From JAFECT01 sp964432415 (lineage in GTDB: Bacteria > Pseudomonadota > Alphaproteobacteria > Caulobacterales > Caulobacteraceae), in contig CAYSNW010000058.1 of NCBI GenBank assembly GCA_964432415.1, forward strand, positions 1 to 26,467: a stretch of 26,467 nt of DNA, in the 5' to 3' direction. Under the pieces are notes generated by a model that saw only the letters and a program-made list of their open reading frames with translations, made no database searches and was not told the origin of the DNA. Shown here piece by piece: positions 14,665 through 23,869 of the stretch (position 1 is its first letter; every line of letters starts with the position of its first letter). The position numbers were made by a program, and so were the translations under genes.

Positions 14665-15177
14665 ATGCCCGCGGAACAGCCGTACTTCGGATCCGAATCC
14701 TACAGACTCCTGGAGCGCGGCTGGGAAGCCGAAGAAGCCGGCGACTCTGCGCTCGCCTTCGAACTCTACCGGCAGGGTGCGGAGGCGGGTGACATCAGCA
14801 TGATGGTCAACCTGGGCTATCTGTTCGACACCGGACGAGGACAGGCGCCTGACAAGGCTGCGGCGATGCTTTGGTACAAACGGGCGCACCGTCGCGGCAG
14901 CGGCATCGCAGCCGGAAACATCGCCATCCTCTACAATGAGCAAGGCAAACACCGCGCCGCTTTCAGGTGGTTCAAGAAGGCTGTGGAGGTCGGCGACAAC
15001 GACGCGCGGGTGAAGATCGCAAAGGCTTACCTTTCAGGTGTTGGCGTGCGCCGGTCCGCGCGGTTCGCCAAGGAGCAACTGCAAGCCGCTATCTCCTGCG
15101 AGCCACGCGAGGCCATCACCGAAGCGGGTTGGGAGGAGGCAGTCGCCATGCTCGCCGATCTGGACGCTGCGACCTGA
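14665..15177 (+). CDS. Sel1-repeat (TPR-like) protein
   Basis: This 170-residue soluble protein is made of about four Sel1-like helical repeats, seen as AEEAGDSALAFELYRQGAEA, a LGYLFDTGRGQAPDKAAAML segment, LYNEQGKHRAAFRWFKKAVE and AKAYLSGVGVRRSARFAKEQ. Such repeats are protein-interaction scaffolds. There is no signal peptide from the chosen ATG (14665), so it is probably cytoplasmic; a TTG start upstream after GGAAGGAA would add a hydrophobic lead and cannot be excluded. The ribosome-binding site at 14665 is weak. Base composition looks less GC-rich than the flanking dcw genes, a possible sign of transfer. It lies between ftsW (divergent) and the dehydratase (same strand, 85 nt downstream). 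Partner unknown. Confidence 0.78.
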   Translation: MPAEQPYFGSESYRLLERGWEAEEAGDSALAFELYRQGAEAGDISMMVNLGYLFDTGRGQAPDKAAAMLWYKRAHRRGSGIAAGNIAILYNEQGKHRAAFRWFKKAVEVGDNDARVKIAKAYLSGVGVRRSARFAKEQLQAAISCEPREAITEAGWEEAVAMLADLDAAT

Positions 15178-15262
15178 GCCTTCGAAGGCCCCCGTGACGC
15201 CAACGCCGTTGCCTTTCTCCCGCTTTGCTCCCAAATCGGAGGAATGACACCGGGAGCAACCC

Positions 15263-16792
15263 TTGCCTGATGGCGCTGCGAGCAGTGAAGCGACGGTCAT
15301 CCGGCTGGGACCGGACGACAATGTCGTGGTGGCCGCGCGCCGCATTGCGGCCGGGGCCGCGATCCCCTCCGAGCGCCTGAGCGCCCGCGACGCCATTCCC
15401 GCCGGACACAAGATCGCGGCCTCGGCCATCGCGGCGGGCCAGCCCGTGATCAAGTACGGCCAGGTGATCGGCTCGGCTACAGCCGACATCGAACCCGGCG
15501 CCCACGTCCACACCCACAATCTCGCCGTCTCCGCCGCCCGCCGTCCGGGCGGTGTCGGCGGCCACACCGACTATCCGGCGACGGGGCGGACCTTCCAGGG
15601 CTACCGCCGCCCAGGCGGCAGGGTCGGGGTGCGCAACTACGTCGGAATCCTCACCTCGGTGAACTGCTCGGCCACGGTCGCGCGCCTGATCGCCGACGCG
15701 GCCCAGCGTTCCGGGATGCTCGACGCCTATCCGACCATCGACGGGATCGTGCCGATCACCCACACCTCCGGCTGCGGCATGGCCTCCTCCGGCGAGGGGT
15801 TCGATCTGTTGCGCCGCACGCTCTGGGGCACGGCCGCCAATCCCAATTTCGGGGCGGTGATGATGGTCGGCCTCGGCTGCGAGGTCATCCAGATCGGCAA
15901 GTTCACCAAGGACTATGGCCTGGCCGGCCACGACAGCTTCCAGGCCTTCACCATCCAGGACGCCGGCGGCACCCGGCGCGCGGTGGAACAGGGGCTGGAG
16001 CGGCTGGCGGAGCTGCTGCCGGTCGCCGCGGCCGCCCGGCGCGGCGAGGTTCCGGCTTCGGAGCTGACCCTCGGCCTGCAGTGCGGCGGCTCCGACGCCT
16101 GGTCCGGCGTGACCTCCAACCCGGCGCTGGGAGACGCCGCCGACCGGCTGGTGGCGCTGGGCGGCACGGTGATCCTGTCGGAAACGCCCGAGATCTACGG
16201 CGCCGAGCATCTACTGTTCGACCGCGCCGCCTCGCCGGAGGTGGTGGACAAGCTCAAGGCCCGCCTGACGTGGTGGGAGGGCTACACCGCCATGCACGGG
16301 GCGGAAATGAACAATAACCCCTCCCCCGGCAACCTGGCCGGCGGCCTGACCACCATCCTGGAAAAGTCGCTGGGCGCCGTGGCCAAGAGCGGGACCTCGA
16401 CCCTGCGCGACGTGGTGGAATACGGCGAGCCGATCCGCGAACGCGGCCTGATCTTCATGGACAGCCCCGGCTTCGATCCCTGCTCGGCCACGGGCCAGGT
16501 CTCCTCGGGCGCCACCATGATCGCCTTCACCACGGGGCGCGGCTCGGCCTACGGCTGCAAGCCTTCGCCCTCGATCAAGCTGTCGTCCAACTCCGACGTC
16601 TACCGCCGCATGAGCGAAGACATCGACCTGGACTGCGGCCCTATCGCCGAGGGCGCGGCGACCGTGGCGGAGAAGGGCCAAGAGGTGCTGGACCTGCTCC
16701 TGCGCGTCGCCTCCGGCGAGCACTCCAAGAGCGAGCAACTGGGCTACGGCGGGGCGGAGTTCGTGCCTTGGCAGCTCGGGGCGACGATGTAG
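15263..16792 (+). CDS. UxaA/GarD-family altronate dehydratase-like protein
   Basis: This 509-residue protein has the SAF domain plus UxaA architecture: an N-terminal SAF-like part (10-100, with IAAGQPVIKYGQVIGSA) and a long C-terminal dehydratase part. Visible are THTSGCGMASSGEG, GLGCEVIQI, LQCGGSDAWSGVTSNPALG, NNPSPGNLAGG and GRGSAYGCKPSPSIK; the repeated Cys residues fit the iron-dependent altronate/galactarate dehydratase family. It would dehydrate a sugar acid (altronate or galactarate type) to a 2-keto-3-deoxy acid; the exact substrate is not decided by sequence. Start is TTG at 15263 with GGGAG upstream; no ATG or GTG precedes the SAF domain. No uronate transporter or isomerase gene is nearby, so its role within the dcw cluster is unexplained. 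It ends 2 nt before the murD stop, convergent. Confidence 0.88.
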   Translation: MPDGAASSEATVIRLGPDDNVVVAARRIAAGAAIPSERLSARDAIPAGHKIAASAIAAGQPVIKYGQVIGSATADIEPGAHVHTHNLAVSAARRPGGVGGHTDYPATGRTFQGYRRPGGRVGVRNYVGILTSVNCSATVARLIADAAQRSGMLDAYPTIDGIVPITHTSGCGMASSGEGFDLLRRTLWGTAANPNFGAVMMVGLGCEVIQIGKFTKDYGLAGHDSFQAFTIQDAGGTRRAVEQGLERLAELLPVAAAARRGEVPASELTLGLQCGGSDAWSGVTSNPALGDAADRLVALGGTVILSETPEIYGAEHLLFDRAASPEVVDKLKARLTWWEGYTAMHGAEMNNNPSPGNLAGGLTTILEKSLGAVAKSGTSTLRDVVEYGEPIRERGLIFMDSPGFDPCSATGQVSSGATMIAFTTGRGSAYGCKPSPSIKLSSNSDVYRRMSEDIDLDCGPIAEGAATVAEKGQEVLDLLLRVASGEHSKSEQLGYGGAEFVPWQLGATM

Positions 16793-16794
16793 GC

Positions 16795-18162
16795 TCAGCG
16801 CAGGCTCTGGACCGCCGACCGAAACGCCTCGCCCCGCTGCTCGAAGTCGGCGAACTGGTCGAAGGAGGCGCAGGCCGGCGACAGCAGCACGATGGCCTCT
16901 TCGCCCGACGCCGCCGCATCCGCGAAGGCCTGGGCCGTCGCCGTGGCGATGTCGCCGCTAATCACCGTCTCGGCCTTGCCGGCCAGGGTCCGCGCGAACG
17001 GCGTCGCCGCCTCGCCGATCAGATAGGCCCTGGCTACCCGCGGGAAGAGATCGCTCAGGCTGTCGATGCCGCCGTCCTTCGCCTTGCCGCCGGCGATCCA
17101 GTAGACCCTGGGATAGCTCGACAGAGCCTGGCGCGCAGCGTCGGCGTTGGTGGCCTTGCTGTCGTTGATGAAGCGCACGCGGCCGATGCGCGCGACCTCC
17201 TCCATCCGGTGGGCGAGGCCCGGGAAGCTCATCAGGCCGGCGACGGCGTCCGCCTCGCTGATCCCCAAGGCCCGCACCGCCGCATAGGCCGCCGCCGCGT
17301 TCTGGCCGTTGTGCCGGCCGGGCAACGAACGGGCCCGGGTCAGGTCGGCGACCTCGCGGCCCTCGTCGAACAGCTTGCCCTCGGCGAACCAGACGCCGCC
17401 CTCGACCGGCCCCTGCGCCGAGATGCGCACGACGCTCGGGCCGGACAGGCTGTCGGCCACGCTCGCGCACCAGGCGTCGTCGACGCCGACGACGGCAGTA
17501 TCTCCCGGACCCTGGTTCCGGAACAGCCGCGCCTTGGCGGCGACATAGCCCGCCATCTCACCGTGCCGGTCGAGATGGTCGGGCGAAAGGTTCAGCAGAA
17601 CCGCCACATCCGGCCGGAAGCTGTCGATCAGATCGAGCTGGTAGGAGGAGGTCTCCAGCACATAGACCGACCCGGGCTCGGGCGGGTCCAGCGCCAGCAC
17701 GCCGATCCCGATATTGCCGCCGACGCGCACGGTGCGGCCCGCCTGCTCCAGCACCCAGCCGGTCAGCGCCGTGGTGGTCGACTTGCCGTTGGTGCCGGTG
17801 ATGGCGATGGTCTTCGGCCGCTCCGCGGACGGCAGGGCGGCGGTCGCGCGGCCGTAGAGCTCCATGTCCCCGATAACCGGCACGCCTGAGGCCTTCGCCC
17901 GCTCGACCGTCCAGTGCGGCTTGGGATGGGTCAGGGGCACGCCCGGCGCCAGCACCAGGGCGGCGAGGCCGGACCAGTCGGCGGCGGCCAGGTCCTCGAC
18001 CGTGAAGCCCTCGGCGCGCGCGGTCTCGCGCGAGCGTTCGTTCTCGTCCCAGAGTACCGGCTCGGCCCCGCCGGCCTTCAGCGCGCGCGCGGCGGGCAGG
18101 CCCGAACGGCCCAGACCGAACACCGCGACCCGGCGGCCCTCGAAGCCGCGGGCCGGTATCAT
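16795..18162 (-). CDS. murD: UDP-N-acetylmuramoylalanine--D-glutamate ligase
   Basis: MurD adds D-Glu to UDP-MurNAc-L-Ala. The 455-residue protein shows the Rossmann start VAVFGLGRSGLPAARALK, APGVPLTHP, the P-loop ITGTNGKSTTTALTG, VLETSSYQLD, the LNLSPDHLDRHGEMAGY motif typical of MurD, and SFPGLAHRMEEV, NDSKATNADA and SPACASFDQF in domain 3. The ATG at 18160-18162 overlaps the mraY stop (ATGA). The stop is 2 nt from that of the convergent dehydratase gene, and this end marks the end of the rsmH-to-murD run. Confidence 0.97.
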   Translation of the reverse strand: MIPARGFEGRRVAVFGLGRSGLPAARALKAGGAEPVLWDENERSRETARAEGFTVEDLAAADWSGLAALVLAPGVPLTHPKPHWTVERAKASGVPVIGDMELYGRATAALPSAERPKTIAITGTNGKSTTTALTGWVLEQAGRTVRVGGNIGIGVLALDPPEPGSVYVLETSSYQLDLIDSFRPDVAVLLNLSPDHLDRHGEMAGYVAAKARLFRNQGPGDTAVVGVDDAWCASVADSLSGPSVVRISAQGPVEGGVWFAEGKLFDEGREVADLTRARSLPGRHNGQNAAAAYAAVRALGISEADAVAGLMSFPGLAHRMEEVARIGRVRFINDSKATNADAARQALSSYPRVYWIAGGKAKDGGIDSLSDLFPRVARAYLIGEAATPFARTLAGKAETVISGDIATATAQAFADAAASGEEAIVLLSPACASFDQFADFEQRGEAFRSAVQSLR

Positions 18163-19271
18163 CTCAGCTTCAGGGTCGACAGGCCGATCAGGGCCAGCAG
18201 CGCCGCCACGATCCAGAAACGGATCACGATGGTGGGCTCCGCCCAGCCGAGCTTCTCGAAATGGTGATGGATGGGCGCCATCAGGAAGACGCGCTTCTTG
18301 GTCAGCTTGTAGTAGCCGACCTGGATCATCACCGAGAGCGCCTCGACCACGAACAGGCCGCCGACGATGCCCAGCACGATCTCATGCTTGGCCGCCACCG
18401 CCATGGTGCCGAGCGCGCCGCCCAGGGCCAGCGAACCGGTGTCGCCCATGAAGATCTTGGCTGGCGGGGCGTTGTACCAGAGGAAGCCCATGCCGCCCCC
18501 GATCAGGGCCGCGCAGATCACCGCGATCTCGCCCACCTCCGGCACGAAATGGACCTGCAGGTAGCTGGCGAACACGTAGTTGCCGACCAGGTAGCAGATG
18601 ATCCCGAAGGCGCCGGCGGCCATCATCACCGGCACCGTGGCCAGGCCGTCCAGGCCGTCGGTGATGTTCACCGCGTTGGAGAAGCCCGCGATGCAGACCG
18701 CGCCGAAGGCCACGTAGAACCAGCCGATGTTGAAGACCAGCTGCTTCAGGAACGGGAAGGTGACCGAGGTCTCCAGCCCGTAGACCAAGGGCGACTTCGG
18801 CCCCCACAGGATCAGCAGCACCACCGCGACGATGGCGATGACGAACTGGAAGAGCAGCTTCTGGGTCGAGGTCAGGCCGGCCGAGGTCTGCTTGGTCACC
18901 TTGGCGTAGTCGTCGATGAAGCCCAGCACGCCGTAGCTGAGGGTCACGCCGAGGACGACCCAGACGTAGATGTCCCTGAGGTTGCCCCAGAGCAGGGTCG
19001 AGACGGTGACCCCGGCCAGGATCATAAGACCGCCCATGGTGGGCGTGCCCTTCTTGGTCAGCAGGTGCCCCTCCGGCCCGTCGGTGCGGATCGGCTGGCC
19101 CTTGCCCTGTTTGGAGCGCATCCAGCCGATGAAGCGCGAGCCCATGGCGATGGCGACGAGCCCCGAGGTGAACAGCGACAGCCCGACCCGCACGGTCAGG
19201 TATTTCAGCAGGTTCAGCAGCGGGAAGACGTGCGCGTAGTGCGAAAAATGCTCGTAGAGCAGATAGAACAT
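18159..19271 (-). CDS. mraY: Phospho-N-acetylmuramoyl-pentapeptide transferase
   Basis: MraY transfers phospho-MurNAc-pentapeptide to undecaprenyl phosphate, forming lipid I in the inner membrane. The 370-residue product has about ten transmembrane helices with KKGTPTMGGLMI, the catalytic DDYAKV, NITDGLDGLA, FMGDTGSLALGG and the LMAPIHHHFEKLGW loop, all diagnostic of the family. The start MFYLLYEHF at 19269-19271 overlaps the murF stop by one base (TGATG); the upstream in-frame extension is shadow sequence. Length is typical (about 360-370). Confidence 0.98.
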   Translation of the reverse strand: MFYLLYEHFSHYAHVFPLLNLLKYLTVRVGLSLFTSGLVAIAMGSRFIGWMRSKQGKGQPIRTDGPEGHLLTKKGTPTMGGLMILAGVTVSTLLWGNLRDIYVWVVLGVTLSYGVLGFIDDYAKVTKQTSAGLTSTQKLLFQFVIAIVAVVLLILWGPKSPLVYGLETSVTFPFLKQLVFNIGWFYVAFGAVCIAGFSNAVNITDGLDGLATVPVMMAAGAFGIICYLVGNYVFASYLQVHFVPEVGEIAVICAALIGGGMGFLWYNAPPAKIFMGDTGSLALGGALGTMAVAAKHEIVLGIVGGLFVVEALSVMIQVGYYKLTKKRVFLMAPIHHHFEKLGWAEPTIVIRFWIVAALLALIGLSTLKLR

Positions 19272-20677
19272 CAGCCGGTCTCCCGCTCCGAATAATCGAG
19301 CGCCGTCAAAGCCTTTGCCACCAGGGACGCCTTCGAGCCGTTCGACCCCTTGACCACGATCAGATCGCCCGGCCGCGCGGCGGCGACCGCCTGGGGCGCC
19401 AGTGACTGGGCGTCCTGCGCGTAGGCGCCCCTGCGGGCCTCGGGCAAGGCGTCCCACAGGTGTTTCATCTGCGGTCCCGCGGCGAACACCAGGTGCACGT
19501 CGGCCGCTTCGACGGCGCCGGCCAGCTCCCGGTGCAGCTGCGGCGCGTCCTCGCCCAGCTCGAGCATGTCGGTCAGCACCGCGATACGCCGGCCGTCGTC
19601 CTCGGGCTTGCGCACGGCGAGGCTGGCGAAGGCCGCCTTCATCGACATGGGGTTGGCGTTGTAGCTCTCGTCGATCAGCACGAACTCGCCGCCCTCGATA
19701 CGGATGCGGCGCTCCTGGCCGCGGCCCGCCAGCGGCTCGAATTCGGCCAGGGCCTGCAGGCCGGTCTCCAGCGGCGTGTCGAGCGCTTCCAGCGTCAGCA
19801 GCACCGCCAGGCTGTTCAGCCCCCAGTGGAAACCGGACTGGGCCAGGGTGAAGACGTAGTCGTGGCCCCAGATGCGCGCCGATACCCGCGCCCCGTTCAT
19901 CTCGGGGGTGAAGTCAAGCAGCCGCGCGTCGGCGGTCTCGTCGGAACCGAAGGACATGACCCGCGCGCCCCGGTGCAGGGCCTGCTGCTTGAGCAGGTCG
20001 AACCAGGGGATGTCGGCGTTGATCACCGCCACTCCGCCGGGGCCCAGGCCCTCGAAGATCTCGGCCTTGGCGTGGGCGACGCCCTCTTCGCCGTCGGCGA
20101 AGTTCTCGATGTGCACCGGCCCGACATTGGTGATGCAGGCCACGTGGGGCTGCACCATCCGGCTCAGCGGCGCGATCTCGCCGGGATGGTTCATCCCGAT
20201 CTCGAACACGGCGCGCTCGGTCCCGCGCGGCAGGCGCGACAGGGTCAGCGGCACCCCGATGTGGTTGTTGAACGACTTGACCGAGCCGTGGGCCGGTCCG
20301 GCCAGCTTCAGCCCCGCCAGCACCGCCTGGGTGACGCTGGTCTTGCCCACCGAGCCGGTCACCGCGCCGCGGCGCACCTCCGGCGACCGGTCACGCGCAT
20401 AGGCGGCCAGGCCCTCGAGCGCGGCAAGGGTGTCGGCCACCATCACCGCCGGTCCGCCCTCGATGGACTGGGAGGCGATCACCGCGGCGGCCCCCCGGTC
20501 GAAGGCCTGGTCGACGAAGGCGTGCCCGTCCCGCTCGCCCTTGAGCGCGATGAACAGGTCGCCCGGCTGGATCTCACGCGTATCGAAAGTGACGCCGGTG
20601 GCGGCGAAACCCGCCCCCGCCAAACGCCCGCCCGTCGCGGCCAGGACCTCTTCGGAGGTCCATAACGGCTCGGTCAT
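19271..20677 (-). CDS. murF: UDP-MurNAc-tripeptide--D-Ala-D-Ala ligase
   Basis: MurF adds the D-Ala-D-Ala made by Ddl to UDP-MurNAc-tripeptide, the last cytoplasmic ligase step. The 468-residue protein has the N-terminal VTFDTREIQPGDLFIALKG, the P-loop VTGSVGKTS, FNNHIGVPLTL, EIGMNHPGEI, ITNVGPVH and DESYNANPMSM, a combination specific to MurF. The start ATG (20675-20677) is one base from the murE stop, and the end overlaps mraY by one base, so the whole row is translationally coupled. Confidence 0.97.
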   Translation of the reverse strand: MTEPLWTSEEVLAATGGRLAGAGFAATGVTFDTREIQPGDLFIALKGERDGHAFVDQAFDRGAAAVIASQSIEGGPAVMVADTLAALEGLAAYARDRSPEVRRGAVTGSVGKTSVTQAVLAGLKLAGPAHGSVKSFNNHIGVPLTLSRLPRGTERAVFEIGMNHPGEIAPLSRMVQPHVACITNVGPVHIENFADGEEGVAHAKAEIFEGLGPGGVAVINADIPWFDLLKQQALHRGARVMSFGSDETADARLLDFTPEMNGARVSARIWGHDYVFTLAQSGFHWGLNSLAVLLTLEALDTPLETGLQALAEFEPLAGRGQERRIRIEGGEFVLIDESYNANPMSMKAAFASLAVRKPEDDGRRIAVLTDMLELGEDAPQLHRELAGAVEAADVHLVFAAGPQMKHLWDALPEARRGAYAQDAQSLAPQAVAAARPGDLIVVKGSNGSKASLVAKALTALDYSERETG

Positions 20678-20678
20678 G

Positions 20679-22127
20679 TCAGACTGTCTCCACCTTCATG
20701 GCGCGCGCGACTTCCGTCGCGTCGTCGAAGGGATAGACGGTTTCGCCGACAATTTGACCCTGTTCGTGACCTTTTCCCGCAACAACCAGCACATCGCCCT
20801 GCCGCAGCCCTTCCACGGCCTCGCGAATGGCGCTGAAACGGTCGCCGATTTCGATGGCGTCGGGGGCGCCGGCGCGCACCTCGGCCCGGATGGCGGCGGG
20901 GTCCTCGGAGCGGGGATTGTCGTCGGTCAGGATGGCGACGTCGGCCATGCGGGCGGCGATCTCGCCCATGATCGGCCGCTTGCCGCGGTCCCGGTCACCG
21001 CCGCAGCCAAAGACCACGATCAGCCGCCCCGTGGCGTGGGGACGCAGGGCGGAGAGCACCGTCTCCAGCCCGTCGGGGGTGTGGGCGTAGTCGACATAGG
21101 CCTCGCCGCCGTGCGGGCCGGCGCCGATGCGCTGCAGCCGTCCCGGCGCGCCCTCGATCTTTTCCAGCGCCCCCAGAACGTCGTCGGCCTTCTCGCCGGC
21201 CGCGACACAGAGGCCGGCGGCCACCATGGCGTTGGCGGCCTGGAAGGCGCCGGCCAGGGGCAGCAGGATCTCGCGGGTCGAGCCTTCCACATCGATGACC
21301 AGGCGCTGGCCTTCGGGGACCAGGCGGCGGGAGACCAGCGACAGGTTGCGGCCCCGCTCGCCCACCGACAGGATCGACAGGCCCGACAGGATGGAGGAGG
21401 CGGCAAAGGCGTTGTAGGCCTCGGAATCGGCGTTCAGCACCGCGGTGCGGCCGCGCGGCAGCAGGGCCTCGAACAGGCGGAGCTTGGCCGCCCGGTAGGC
21501 GTCCATGCCGCCATGATAGTCCAGGTGATCCTGGCTGAGGTTGGTGAAGCCCGCCGCCTTCAGCGCCACCCCGTCCAGGCGCCGCTGGTCGATGCCGTGG
21601 GACGAGGCTTCCAGCGCGAGGTGGGTGACCCCCTGCCCCGCCAGTTCGGCCAACAGGCGCGCTGCGTCGGCCGCATCCGGGCTGGTCAGGCCCGGGCCGG
21701 TCAGGGTGGTGGTCCCCGTGGTGACGCCCAGCGTCCCCATGCTGGCGGACTTGCGGCCGAGGCTGGCCCAGATCTGGCGGCAGAAGACCGCGACCGAGGT
21801 CTTGCCGTTGGTGCCGGTCACCGCCACGCAGGTCTCGGGCTGGGTTCCGTAGAAAGCCCGCGCCGCCAGGGCATAGGCGCGGCGGACGTCGCCGGAGCGC
21901 ACCAGCACCGGGGCGACGTCGCCTTGCGTGTCTTCCGGCGCCAGCACGGCGGCGGCGCCCTTGGCCAGGGCCTGGGCGATGAAGGCGCGTCCGTCCGCCC
22001 GCGCGCCCGGCAGGGCGGCGAACAGGGTCCCGGCCTCGACCTTGCGGCTGTCGGCGGTCACGCCCGTGATCATCGGATCGACGGGCACGTCGCGGCGCAG
22101 CAGGTCGGAGAGCCGGGTCGCGCTCAT
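20679..22127 (-). CDS. murE: UDP-MurNAc-dipeptide--meso-diaminopimelate ligase
   Basis: MurE adds the third residue of the stem peptide. The 482-residue protein has VTADSRKVEAGTLFAALPG, the P-loop VTGTNGKTS, TSPDAADAARLL, EASSHGIDQRRL, NLSQDHLDYHGGMDAYRAAK and DYAHTPDGLE. The DDNPRSEDP motif contains DNPR, which is characteristic of enzymes that use meso-diaminopimelate rather than lysine, as expected for a Gram-negative. The ATG at 22125-22127 overlaps the ftsI TGA (ATGA); the longer frame upstream is out-of-frame reading of ftsI. Confidence 0.97.
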   Translation of the reverse strand: MSATRLSDLLRRDVPVDPMITGVTADSRKVEAGTLFAALPGARADGRAFIAQALAKGAAAVLAPEDTQGDVAPVLVRSGDVRRAYALAARAFYGTQPETCVAVTGTNGKTSVAVFCRQIWASLGRKSASMGTLGVTTGTTTLTGPGLTSPDAADAARLLAELAGQGVTHLALEASSHGIDQRRLDGVALKAAGFTNLSQDHLDYHGGMDAYRAAKLRLFEALLPRGRTAVLNADSEAYNAFAASSILSGLSILSVGERGRNLSLVSRRLVPEGQRLVIDVEGSTREILLPLAGAFQAANAMVAAGLCVAAGEKADDVLGALEKIEGAPGRLQRIGAGPHGGEAYVDYAHTPDGLETVLSALRPHATGRLIVVFGCGGDRDRGKRPIMGEIAARMADVAILTDDNPRSEDPAAIRAEVRAGAPDAIEIGDRFSAIREAVEGLRQGDVLVVAGKGHEQGQIVGETVYPFDDATEVARAMKVETV

Positions 22128-23869
22128 TGCTCGGGCCCGCTCTGGGTGTCTTCCAGCGGCGCGGCCGAGACCGGCGCCGTGGCGCGGCGCTCGACGTGCA
22201 GGAAGGGGGCGATGCGGTCGATCACCCGCCCGGCCGCCGGCGCCGAGGTCCAGGCCCCGGTGCGCACGCCGAAGCTCTTGGCCGAGCCCTTGGGGTTGTC
22301 GAGCAGGATCAGCACGAAATAGCGCTTCGTCGTGGGCGGACCGTCGGTCGGGAACACCGCGGCGAAGGAGGAAACGTTGGCGGTGGCCGAATATTTCCCG
22401 CCGACCACCTTCTGGGCCGTGCCGGTCTTGCCGCCCACGCTCAGGCCCTGCGCGTCCGCCTTGGTCCCGGTGCCGCGCACCACGTTCATGCGCATCAGGT
22501 CGAGCATGGTGCGCGAGGTCTGGGCCGAAACCACCCGCCGGCCGGGCACGGGCTCGCCCGGCGCGCGCTTGCGCAGGGTCAGGGGCACATAGACGCCGCC
22601 GTTCAGCACCGAGCCCATGGCGGCGGTGAGCTGCAGGGGCGTGACCGAGATGGCGTGGCCGAAGGAGGCGGAGGTCAGGGTGTTGTCGCTCCACACCCGG
22701 GGAAGGATGGGCCGCGCGGACTCCGCCAGTTCGATCGGGGCGGGCTTGAACAGGCCGAAGGCGCTGAAGTAGCGCGTCATCGGGTCCTTGCCGAGCTCCA
22801 GCGCCAGGCGCGAGGTGCCGATGTTGGACGAGTGGATGAACACGTCGGCCATGCTCATCATGCGGTCCTGGGCGTCGTGATCGTGGATCTGACGGTTGCC
22901 CAGGTGGAGCGGCGTGGTGGCGTCGAACATGGTGTTGATGGTGGCCCTGCCGGTGTCCAGGCCCGTGGCCAAGGTGAACACCTTGAAGGTCGAGCCCATC
23001 TCGAACACCGACTGGGCCGCGCGGTTCAGGCGCTGGTTGTCCGGCGTGCGGCCGGCCTGGTTGGGGTCGTAGTCCGGCCACGACGCCATCCCCAGAATCT
23101 CGCCGGTCTGAATGTCGGTGACGATGCCCACGGCGCCGTCGGCCTGCTGGTCGGCGGCCTCCTTGCCGAGCTCGTCCTCCAGCGCGCCCTGCACCCGCAT
23201 GTCGATGGACAGTACGATCGGGGCGCCGTTGCGTCCGGCTGTGCGGACCTGCTCATCGAGGGAGCGCTCGATCCCCGCGATGCCCTTGCCGCCGCCGTCG
23301 ACAAAGCCGATCAGGTGCGAGGCGGACTGACCCAGCGGATAGACCCGCTTGTCCTCCTCGGCGAAGGACACGCCCGGCAGGCCCAGCGCGTGCACCCGCT
23401 CGCGGTCCTGCGGCGTCAGGCCGCCGATGATGTAGCTCTGGTGTTCGGCGGTGAGCGCCTTCTGCAGGCGCTGGGGGTTGAGCTGGGGCAGGACTGAAAG
23501 CAGCGCGTTGCGCGTCTGGTCCACGTCCCAGACCTCGTCCGGATCGATATAGACGCCGTAGTGGACCAGGTTGACCGCCATCAGCCGGCCCTCGCGGTCC
23601 ACCAGATCGGCGCGCGAGGCGATGGCCGCGGGGGCTGCGCCCTCCGGCTGGATGCCGGAGAACAAGGCCGCGCGGGCGGCGCCGATGGTCAGGCCGCCGA
23701 AAGCCAGGGCGAAGACCGCCAGCACCACGGTGATGCGCACCCGGGTGTCTTCCTCGGCGCGGGCCTCGGCCTTGGCGCGTTCGAAGGCGTGCTCGACCGA
23801 CCACATGCGCTCGGTCAGCCAGCGGAAAGACCCCGCGCCCTGCTGCGATTTGAGGTCGAACAGGCTCAT
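22124..23869 (-). CDS. ftsI: Septal peptidoglycan transpeptidase FtsI (PBP3)
   Basis: FtsI crosslinks septal peptidoglycan as the class B penicillin-binding partner of FtsW. The 581-residue product has a cytoplasmic N-terminus (1-43), one transmembrane helix (about 44-66), a pedestal domain with RVYPLGQSASHLIGFV, and the transpeptidase domain with the active-site SxxK in GSTFK (Ser293, Lys296), SxN as SSN (347-349) and KTGTAQ (481-486). Length is typical. The ATG at 23867-23869 overlaps the ftsL stop (ATGA), and its own stop overlaps murE the same way. Confidence 0.98.
   Translation of the reverse strand: MSLFDLKSQQGAGSFRWLTERMWSVEHAFERAKAEARAEEDTRVRITVVLAVFALAFGGLTIGAARAALFSGIQPEGAAPAAIASRADLVDREGRLMAVNLVHYGVYIDPDEVWDVDQTRNALLSVLPQLNPQRLQKALTAEHQSYIIGGLTPQDRERVHALGLPGVSFAEEDKRVYPLGQSASHLIGFVDGGGKGIAGIERSLDEQVRTAGRNGAPIVLSIDMRVQGALEDELGKEAADQQADGAVGIVTDIQTGEILGMASWPDYDPNQAGRTPDNQRLNRAAQSVFEMGSTFKVFTLATGLDTGRATINTMFDATTPLHLGNRQIHDHDAQDRMMSMADVFIHSSNIGTSRLALELGKDPMTRYFSAFGLFKPAPIELAESARPILPRVWSDNTLTSASFGHAISVTPLQLTAAMGSVLNGGVYVPLTLRKRAPGEPVPGRRVVSAQTSRTMLDLMRMNVVRGTGTKADAQGLSVGGKTGTAQKVVGGKYSATANVSSFAAVFPTDGPPTTKRYFVLILLDNPKGSAKSFGVRTGAWTSAPAAGRVIDRIAPFLHVERRATAPVSAAPLEDTQSGPEQ

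Noticed and set aside
15178..15189. Palindrome GCCTTCGAAGGC right after the Sel1-gene stop, considered as a terminator
   Set aside because: Short stem with no U-tract; palindromes of this length are not rare in GC-rich DNA and the dehydratase follows on the same strand.
20679..23081. An 800-codon minus-strand open frame apparently extending murE upstream
   Set aside because: The extra N-terminus is the wrong frame of ftsI. MurE begins at the ATG overlapping the ftsI stop.
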